The translations under genes were made by a program, and so were the position numbers. The notes under the pieces are model-generated. The model was not told the origin of the DNA. It was given only the letters and a program-made list of their open reading frames with translations, and searched no databases. A DNA stretch of 6,628 nucleotides from an uncultured Burkholderiales bacterium (GTDB lineage Bacteria > Pseudomonadota > Gammaproteobacteria > Burkholderiales > Burkholderiaceae_D). Shown here piece after piece: positions 1 through 6,628 of the stretch. The stretch is taken from positions 1 to 6,628 of the forward strand of contig CALMOR010000089.1 in NCBI GenBank assembly GCA_937872165.1. Direction: 5' to 3'. Each line of letters begins with the position of its first letter. Positions within the stretch are counted from its first letter, which is position 1.

Positions 1-915
1 CAGATGCCCGCCGCGTTCGCACAGTTCGACGCCCGCTTCGCTGCGCCCCCGGTAGCCGCGCTCGGCGACGGGGACGTGGCCTTCGAGCACGATCTCGGCT
101 CGTGCGGGCACCTGCAGGTCGACGCCGATGCAGCGCGTCACTTCGGTGGGCCCGCCGCGCAGCAGCCCCGCGAACTGGTACTCCGACAACGAGTCGGGCA
201 CCGGCGTGACCGCGCCGAGCATGGTCGCGGGATCGGCGCCGAGGGCCACCGCGATCGGAAACGGACGGCCGGGCTCGGCGCGTGCGAACTCGCGGAAGTC
301 GAGCGCGCCGCCGCGATGCGCGAGCCAGCGCATGATCACGCGATTGCGCGCGATCACCTGCTGCCGATAGATGCCGAGGTTCTGGCGCTTGCGCGGCTCG
401 GGCACGCTCTGCGGGCCGCGCGTGACGACGAGTCCCCACGTGATCAGCGGACCGGCGTCGTCGGGCCAGCAGGTCTGGATCGGCAGCGACGCGAGGTCGA
501 CGTCGGGCCCTTCGACCACGATCCGCTGGCAGGGCGGACGTCGCACGGTGCGCGGCGCCATGTCGCGCAGCGCCTTGACCATCGACAGCAGCCGGGCCGC
601 GTCCTTGAAGCCGCGCGGGGGCTCGGGTTCCTTCAGTCGCGCGAGCAGCGTGCCCACGTCGCGCAGGGCCGTCACCGACTCCTGCCCCATCCCGGCGGCG
701 ACGCGCTCGACGGTGCCGAAGAGATTCGCCAGCACCGGCATCGACCCGTTGTCCGGGCGCTCGAAGAGCAGCGCCGGACCGCCCGCCCGCAGCGTGCGGT
801 CGCATATCTCGGTCATCTCGAGCACCGGCGAGACGGCGACGCGGACCCGCTTCAGCAGGCCGCCGTGCTCGAGTTGCGAGACGAAATCTCGGAGGTCCTC
901 GTACTTCCGGTTCAT
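1..915 (-). CDS. ubiD: UbiD family prenylated-FMN decarboxylase (3-octaprenyl-4-hydroxybenzoate carboxy-lyase), partial
   Basis: UbiD removes the carboxyl group from 3-polyprenyl-4-hydroxybenzoate in ubiquinone synthesis, using prenylated FMN made by UbiX and a divalent metal. The visible 305 residues begin MNRKYEDLRDFVSQLE, the usual UbiD N-terminus. They then carry the family core: LITWGLVVTRGP (157-168), RQNLGIYRQQVIARNRVIMR (177-196), WLAHRGGALDF (197-207), ALGADPAT (224-231), AVTPVPDSLSEYQFAGLLRG (235-254) and LQVPARAEIVLEGH (267-280). By family knowledge, the asparagine and arginines of the RQNLGIYRQQ segment and the glutamate of SEYQFAG serve prFMN and metal binding. E. coli UbiD is about 497 residues, so about 190 are missing beyond the left edge. 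The ATG at 915-913 fits the family N-terminus, although no clear Shine-Dalgarno sequence precedes it. After residue 281 the sequence departs from the UbiD pattern I expect (see findings). Assignment to the UbiD family is firm; the exact substrate is inferred. Confidence 0.95.
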   Translation of the reverse strand, partial: MNRKYEDLRDFVSQLEHGGLLKRVRVAVSPVLEMTEICDRTLRAGGPALLFERPDNGSMPVLANLFGTVERVAAGMGQESVTALRDVGTLLARLKEPEPPRGFKDAARLLSMVKALRDMAPRTVRRPPCQRIVVEGPDVDLASLPIQTCWPDDAGPLITWGLVVTRGPQSVPEPRKRQNLGIYRQQVIARNRVIMRWLAHRGGALDFREFARAEPGRPFPIAVALGADPATMLGAVTPVPDSLSEYQFAGLLRGGPTEVTRCIGVDLQVPARAEIVLEGHVPVAERGYRGRSEAGVELCERGGHL

Positions 916-973
916 GGGATCGGGATGCGGCAAGGTGACGGAGCGACGATCGTCGGTCCGGATGGAGAGGCGC

Positions 974-990
974 GGAAAGTTAACATTTCC
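974..990. promoter_or_regulatory. Inverted repeat upstream of ubiD, possible operator
   Basis: GGAAA (974-978) and TTTCC (986-990) form perfect 5-bp arms around a 7-nt centre that contains GTTAAC. The site lies 58 bp upstream of the ubiD start, in the most A/T-rich patch of the left intergenic region, where a promoter or operator would be expected. I cannot name a regulator, and a 5-bp arm could arise by chance. Confidence 0.2.
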
Positions 991-994
991 CTGA

Positions 995-1023
995 TTGACC
1001 TCTCGAAAAGGGCTGCGTACCTT
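995..1023 (+). promoter_or_regulatory. Weak sigma70-like promoter candidate toward the transglycosylase
   Basis: TTGACC (995-1000) matches the -35 consensus at 5 of 6 positions. After a 17-nt spacer, TACCTT (1018-1023) matches the -10 consensus at only 3 of 6. If used, transcription would begin near 1030 and leave a leader of over 400 nt before the transglycosylase start at 1447. The poor -10 and the long distance make this tentative. Confidence 0.18.
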
Positions 1024-1436
1024 TCGCCCTCCCCTTCAATACGCGGTCGTGCAGATCGCCCGAGCGGTAGCCAGGCAGCGGAGCGTCGCGGCCTGTCGCT
1101 TTCGGTACCAGCGATGGACGTCGGTGAGCTTTCCCGACGATCCGTCGTCAGAGCGGGTTTCCCGGACGCCCATGTCGTCCAACCATCGAGCAGTCGCCTC
1201 GTCCGGGTCCAACTTGTGGTGGCGCGTCGGCACGACCGCGAGGTCGCCGGCTTCACGCCTCGCGACGAACCAACCTTTTCGTCGGCGTCGACCACGAGCC
1301 TTGTGGGGACCTCGCGTCCTCACGTCATTCGTCGCATGGGAAGGATCGCTCGGCCACGGCCGTGAGGTCCCGGTGGTGCAGCCTCGCATCGCCTCGCGTC
1401 GATCGTTCAGACGTCCTTCGATGGGACGTTCGGAAC

Positions 1437-1441
1437 AGGAG
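1437..1441 (+). promoter_or_regulatory. Ribosome-binding site of the lytic transglycosylase
   Basis: AGGAG lies 5 nt before the ATG at 1447. This is a clear Shine-Dalgarno sequence and decides this start. Confidence 0.75.
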
Positions 1442-1446
1442 TCGGA

Positions 1447-2406
1447 ATGAATGTGAAGTTGTTGCGCGCCGAATGGCGCGCGGTACGAAGGGCCTCGCTC
1501 AGGCTGATGCACAACAGCCTGTCGCTCGTGGGACTGCTGTCGGTCGGCGTGGTGGGCGTGGTCGTGAGCCAGCCGGAATATGCGCACGCGGTCGGTCACT
1601 GGATCCTGCCCGGGGGGCGACCGGAAGCCGTCGCGGTCGACACCCCGCCGGTCGCGACGGTCGATCCGTTGGCCGGCGCGATCGAGCATCCGGGCGGCGA
1701 AGCCGGCCGCATGCTCGGGCTCGTCGTACCGTCCGACCCGGTGGCCGTCGTCGACGCGTCGATCGCGCCGGACCGCGTCTCCCATGCCGCCGCGACGCCG
1801 TCGCCCCACCTGGTCCTGAACCGCGAACAGCGCGAGGCCGCGAGCTACCTGTCGAAGAAGTATCACGTCAACGTCGATGCGATCGCGATGCTCGTCAATG
1901 CCGCGTACGTGACCGGCAAGGACCTGAGCCTCGACCCGTTGCTGCTGCTGTCGGTGATGGGCGTCGAGTCGGGATTCAATCCGTTCGCCGAGAGCACCGC
2001 GGGCGCGTCAGGCCTGATGCAGCTGATGTCGAAGGTCCATCGCGACAAGCTCGACGACTTCGGCGGCCCGAACATCGCGCTCAATCCGGTGGTCAACCTG
2101 CGCGTCGGCGCCGTGGTCCTGAAGGACTGCATCCGTCGCGGCGGCTCGCTCGCCGACGGACTGCGACTGTACGTGGGTGCCGGCCTCGGCGCCGACAGCG
2201 GTTACGGCCTGCGGGTCTTGCAGGAGAAGGACCGGCTCGCGCAGGCCGTGCACGGCCTCGCGCCGCGCACGCGGGTCGAGCCCGCGATCCGCCCGATCCC
2301 GGAGGCGACCGACAAGCTGGTCGTGCCGGAGGACAAGCTCGACCCGAAGCTCGATGCGCGTCGGCCGGCCGGGATCGTCGACGAGGGCAGCGTCGCGTCG
2401 CTCTGA
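1447..2406 (+). CDS. Membrane-anchored SLT-type lytic transglycosylase (family 23-like)
   Basis: Lytic transglycosylases cut the MurNAc-GlcNAc bond of peptidoglycan in the periplasm, forming 1,6-anhydromuramyl ends during wall growth and recycling. The 319-residue product has a basic N-terminus (1-22), a hydrophobic segment (about 24-40) and then PEYAHA. It is therefore either a signal anchor or a long signal peptide cut after AHA (residue 48). Residues about 50-120 are a Pro/Ala/Val-rich linker. The catalytic domain spans about 125-260: MGVESGFNPF (171-180) holds the expected catalytic Glu174, and ASGLMQLM (187-194) is the GLMQ motif. The motif usually read as AYNAG is replaced by LYVGAG (241-246). 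The tail (270-319) is charged and proline-rich, with no recognised domain. The start has AGGAG 5 nt upstream. The gene stands alone on its strand between divergent ubiD and a convergent aminotransferase. The family is firm; the role of this paralogue is unknown. Confidence 0.9.
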   Translation: MNVKLLRAEWRAVRRASLRLMHNSLSLVGLLSVGVVGVVVSQPEYAHAVGHWILPGGRPEAVAVDTPPVATVDPLAGAIEHPGGEAGRMLGLVVPSDPVAVVDASIAPDRVSHAAATPSPHLVLNREQREAASYLSKKYHVNVDAIAMLVNAAYVTGKDLSLDPLLLLSVMGVESGFNPFAESTAGASGLMQLMSKVHRDKLDDFGGPNIALNPVVNLRVGAVVLKDCIRRGGSLADGLRLYVGAGLGADSGYGLRVLQEKDRLAQAVHGLAPRTRVEPAIRPIPEATDKLVVPEDKLDPKLDARRPAGIVDEGSVASL

Positions 2407-2432
2407 CGCGAGCTATCTGACGCCAAAGTCAG
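2393..2432. terminator. Two stem-loops at the convergent transglycosylase/aminotransferase ends
   Basis: TCGCGTC (2393-2399) and GACGCGA (2405-2411) form a 7-bp stem with a 5-nt loop over the transglycosylase stop codon. CTGAC (2417-2421) and GTCAG (2428-2432) form a 5-bp stem with a 6-nt loop over the aminotransferase stop codon. Neither is followed by a clear T-run, so intrinsic termination is only a possibility. The octamer TCTGACGC also occurs twice (2402-2409, 2416-2423). Confidence 0.3.
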
Positions 2433-3649
2433 CGAGACGGACCCAGCAGTCGACCGATGCGCGCGACCGCCTCGCGCAGGTTCTCCATCGACGTCGCGTA
2501 CGACAGCCGCAGCCAGCGGTCGGTCCGGTGGAAGCCGAAGTCCTTGCCCGGTACCAGCGCCACGCCGGCCTCGTCGAGGATGCGCAGCGCCAGCGCGTTG
2601 CTGTCGGGGATCGCCGGCGTCAGGAAGGCGCTGCAGTCGGCGTACACGTAGAACGCACCGTCCGGCATCACCGGCACGTCGAAGCCGAGCGTGCGCAGCG
2701 CGGGCACGAGGTAGTCGCGCCGCCGCCGGAACTCCTCCTTGCGGCTCTCGTAGATCGCGAGGGTGTCGGGCTCGAAGCAGGCGAGCGCCGCGTACTGCGA
2801 CGGCGTCGATGCGCAGATGAAGAGGTTCTGCGCGAGCTTCTCGAAGGTCGGCACGAGCGCGGCCGGGACCACGGCCCAGCCGAGGCGCCAGCCGGTCATG
2901 TGGAAGTACTTCGAGAAGCTGCCGATGACGATCGTGTCGTCGCTGAACTCGAGCGCCGATCGGTGCGGCACGTCCTCCGGTCCCCGGTACGACAGCTCGA
3001 GATAGATCTCGTCGACGATCGAGATGCCGCCGCGCGCGGCCACGGCTTCGAGGATCCGTTGCAACTCCGCGGGTTCGATCGACGTGCCGGTCGGGTTCGA
3101 CGGCGACGCGATCAGCACGCCGCGCGTCCTGTCGCTCCAGTGGTCCTCGACCATCGCGGCACTCAGCTGGAAGCGGTCCTCCGGCCCCGCGGGGATCAGC
3201 GTCGCCACGCCGTCGAACGCGCTGACGAAGTGACGGTTGCAGGGATACGAGGGGTCCGGCATCAGGATCTCGCGGCCGGGATCGACGACGGCCGCCATCG
3301 TCAGCAGCAGCGCGCCGGAAGCACCCGCGGTGACGATCACCCGATCGCAGTCGATCGTCACGCCGTGGCGCGCATCGAGGAAGTCGGCGATGGCCTGGCG
3401 CAGCGGACGGATGCCGACCGCGGCCGTGTAGTGCGTGTCGCCGCGCCGCATCGCGTCGGCCAGCGCCGCGACGACCCGCGGCGGCGCGGTGAAGTCGGGC
3501 TCGCCGACGCTCATGTGGATGATCGAGCGGCCCTGCACCTCGAGCGCGTGCGCGTGCTTCATCAGCTCCATCACGTAGAACGGCGTGATGCGACCGGTGC
3601 GGGCCGCGAGCGCGAGGGCGCGGGTGTCGCTGGAATCGGCGCGGTGCAT
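2429..3649 (-). CDS. PLP-dependent class I/II aminotransferase
   Basis: This 406-residue enzyme moves an amino group between an amino acid and a 2-oxo acid with pyridoxal phosphate, in the cytosol. The fold-type I landmarks appear in order: SVGEPDF (47-53), DPSYP (132-136), SPSNPTG (182-188), with Asn185 expected to contact the cofactor ring, IVDEIY (211-216), with Asp213 and Tyr216, GSFSKYFHMTGWRLGW (243-258), with the Schiff-base Lys247 and Arg255, and RLSYA (381-385), with Arg381 expected to bind the substrate carboxylate. Length is normal for the family. The ATG at 3649-3647 is the first plausible start and gives a normal N-terminus, but the leader is pyrimidine-rich and has no Shine-Dalgarno sequence. 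Internal ATGs at residues 27 and 30 would cut into the conserved N-terminal helix. The gene is divergent from maeB and convergent with the transglycosylase. Substrate specificity cannot be read from the sequence; aspartate-, alanine- or aromatic-type activity are all possible. Confidence 0.93.
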   Translation of the reverse strand: MHRADSSDTRALALAARTGRITPFYVMELMKHAHALEVQGRSIIHMSVGEPDFTAPPRVVAALADAMRRGDTHYTAAVGIRPLRQAIADFLDARHGVTIDCDRVIVTAGASGALLLTMAAVVDPGREILMPDPSYPCNRHFVSAFDGVATLIPAGPEDRFQLSAAMVEDHWSDRTRGVLIASPSNPTGTSIEPAELQRILEAVAARGGISIVDEIYLELSYRGPEDVPHRSALEFSDDTIVIGSFSKYFHMTGWRLGWAVVPAALVPTFEKLAQNLFICASTPSQYAALACFEPDTLAIYESRKEEFRRRRDYLVPALRTLGFDVPVMPDGAFYVYADCSAFLTPAIPDSNALALRILDEAGVALVPGKDFGFHRTDRWLRLSYATSMENLREAVARIGRLLGPSR

Positions 3650-3688
3650 GACGGCGAGGCGGAGGGAGGAGGCGGGGAAGGGACCGCG

Positions 3689-3694
3689 ATGATA
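3689..3694 (-). promoter_or_regulatory. Candidate -10 box of the aminotransferase
   Basis: On the minus strand TATCAT (3694 to 3689) matches the -10 consensus at 5 of 6 positions, 39 nt before the ATG. No good -35 is present at normal spacing; TCGACG lies 22 nt upstream, too far. If it is used, an activator or an extended contact may be needed. Confidence 0.33.
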
Positions 3695-3739
3695 GAGCCA
3701 CGGGGCCCTCGCGACCCGTCGAGCAGGCGCGCTCGCGGT

Positions 3740-3769
3740 TTGGCGCACGGCCCGCCGTGGAGCGATAAT
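3740..3769 (+). promoter_or_regulatory. Sigma70-like promoter of maeB
   Basis: TTGGCG (3740-3745, 4 of 6 to the -35 consensus) and GATAAT (3764-3769, 5 of 6 to the -10 consensus) are separated by 18 nt. This predicts a start near 3776 and a leader of roughly 48 nt before the ATG at 3824. It is the best promoter in the window. Confidence 0.5.
3746..3759. promoter_or_regulatory. Palindrome in the maeB promoter spacer, possible operator
   Basis: CACGGC (3746-3751) and GCCGTG (3754-3759) are perfect 6-bp inverted arms around a 2-nt centre. The site fills most of the spacer between the -35 and -10 boxes of the maeB promoter, where a bound repressor or a MerR-type activator would act directly. The regulator is unknown. 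Confidence 0.33.
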
Positions 3770-3812
3770 TCCGCCCCGCGTGTCGCTGTCCGCGGACCCT
3801 CCTCCATCGAAG

Positions 3813-3818
3813 AAAAGG
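3813..3818 (+). promoter_or_regulatory. Ribosome-binding site of maeB
   Basis: AAAAGG ends 5 nt before the ATG at 3824, as a purine-rich Shine-Dalgarno sequence should. It supports this start over the in-frame ATG at 3866. Confidence 0.55.
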
Positions 3819-3823
3819 CCAGG

Positions 3824-6238
<2,415 letters not shown>

Positions 6239-6241
6239 ACA

Positions 6242-6259
6242 GGCGCCGTCGGCGCCGTC
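6242..6259. terminator. GC hairpin and 9-bp tandem repeat between convergent genes
   Basis: GGCGCCGTC is repeated twice in tandem. Because GGCGCC is its own reverse complement, the two copies (6242-6247, 6251-6256) can form a perfect 6-bp stem with a GTC loop just after the maeB stop. There is no T-run. It could end transcription from both sides of the 37-bp gap, or it may be ordinary GC-rich sequence. Confidence 0.3.
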
Positions 6260-6275
6260 GCGACCAGTCCGCCAC

Positions 6276-6628
6276 TCAGCCCTCGACGGTCGCCGGCGTG
6301 CGTCGCGCGCGCGCCAGCATGCGCGCGATCTCCCACAGGTTCCGTGGCCGCAGCAGATGCGACGGCTTCGCGCGACCGAAGAGCCCGTCGACCACGAGCC
6401 GCTGCAGGGCCGGTGTGCGGGCCACCTGCGCGAGCAGCGCCGGCGTGCGGCCGGGCGCGAGCGCGTGCCTCTGCAAGGAGCGGTAGAGCGAGAAGCGCCG
6501 CGTGAAGCGTCGCGACAGCCGCGCCCGGTAGTCCTCGGTGATGCGGCTCGCGCTCGCCGCGTCGAGCGGCTCGGCCCGCGCTGCGCCGGATCCGTCGACG
6601 CCTCTCTTCGGCCAGTGCCGCGCGAACG
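6276..6628 (-). CDS. C-terminal part of an unidentified protein, possibly an FAD-dependent oxidoreductase
   Basis: An open minus-strand frame runs from the right edge to a TGA at 6278-6276 and gives the last 116 residues of a protein whose start lies outside the window. Its codons end mostly in G or C, like the neighbouring genes, and composition is plausible for a folded, Arg/Leu-rich helical C-terminus. Visible segments include ITEDYRARLSRRFTRRFSLY, then ALLAQVARTPALQRLVVDGL and LWEIARMLARARR. This helical pattern, a Tyr/Arg-rich stretch followed by LLxxLxRxPxL and a late hydrophobic helix, recalls the tails of geranylgeranyl-reductase/UbiH-like flavoproteins. That is a resemblance from memory only; no FAD motif is in view. 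The gene is convergent with maeB. Confidence 0.6.
   Translation of the reverse strand, partial: FARHWPKRGVDGSGAARAEPLDAASASRITEDYRARLSRRFTRRFSLYRSLQRHALAPGRTPALLAQVARTPALQRLVVDGLFGRAKPSHLLRPRNLWEIARMLARARRTPATVEG

Larger units (their letters stand above)
916..1446. other. 531-bp intergenic gap between divergent ubiD and lytic transglycosylase
   Basis: No gene here can be defended. The ubiD side (about 974-1030) is richer in A/T than its surroundings and holds an inverted repeat and a weak promoter-like pair. The middle (1036-1323) contains an open minus-strand frame of 95 codons that resembles nothing I know. Small stem-loops are visible at 1136-1149, 1154-1164 and 1237-1264 (7-bp arms CGCGAGG/CCTCGCG). 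Nearer the transglycosylase, GGGACCTC (1306-1313) can pair with GAGGTCCC (1364-1371), and a perfect palindrome CACGGCCGTG lies at 1355-1364. The stretch probably contains promoters for both flanking genes. I saw no match to tRNA, tmRNA, SRP RNA or 6S RNA. Confidence 0.6.

Noticed and set aside
4..1365. 453-codon plus-strand frame over ubiD and the gap
   Set aside because: It is antisense to a clear UbiD protein, has His/Arg-rich composition, no recognisable domain and no ribosome site.
1362..2420. Alternative plus-strand frame overlapping the transglycosylase
   Set aside because: Its product is Arg/Gly-rich with no motifs, whereas the other frame carries the SLT catalytic motifs and AGGAG.
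6301..6330. Alternating GC run that could form a hairpin or Z-DNA
   Set aside because: It lies inside the C-terminal coding frame and is explained by Arg/Ala codons in GC-rich DNA.

Overview
The window is high-GC, densely coded chromosomal DNA of Gram-negative proteobacterial type. A betaproteobacterium (Burkholderiales-like) is the best guess, from family resemblance recalled from memory: a UbiD decarboxylase, an SLT-type lytic transglycosylase with a membrane anchor, a class I aminotransferase and a long malic enzyme with a phosphotransacetylase-like tail. Codons in all these genes end mostly in G or C, so several very long open frames on the opposite strands are only shadows.

Layout, left to right. 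(1) 1-915, minus strand: the N-terminal 305 residues of UbiD (ubiquinone biosynthesis), cut by the left edge. (2) 916-1446: a 531-bp stretch with no gene I can defend; it holds a short A/T-richer patch with an inverted repeat, several small hairpins and the ribosome-binding site of the next gene. (3) 1447-2406, plus strand: a membrane-anchored lytic transglycosylase. (4) 2429-3649, minus strand: a PLP-dependent class I/II aminotransferase, convergent with the transglycosylase across only 22 bp. (5) 3650-3823: a divergent promoter region with a recognisable sigma70-like promoter for the next gene and an inverted repeat inside its spacer. (6) 3824-6238, plus strand: NADP-type malic enzyme MaeB with a C-terminal phosphotransacetylase-like domain and an unusually long N-terminus. 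(7) 6276-6628, minus strand: the C-terminal 116 residues of another protein cut by the right edge, possibly an FAD-dependent oxidoreductase.

The genes do not form one operon: strands alternate and each gene has its own control region. The common theme is housekeeping: quinone synthesis, cell-wall turnover, amino-acid transamination and C4/pyruvate metabolism. I see no tRNA, rRNA, CRISPR array, insertion sequence, prophage part or defence module. I found no convincing undescribed system. The observations worth a second look are an unusual UbiD loop at the left edge, the unexplained 531-bp gap, the palindrome inside the maeB promoter, the MaeB N-terminal extension, and the aminotransferase leader without a Shine-Dalgarno sequence.
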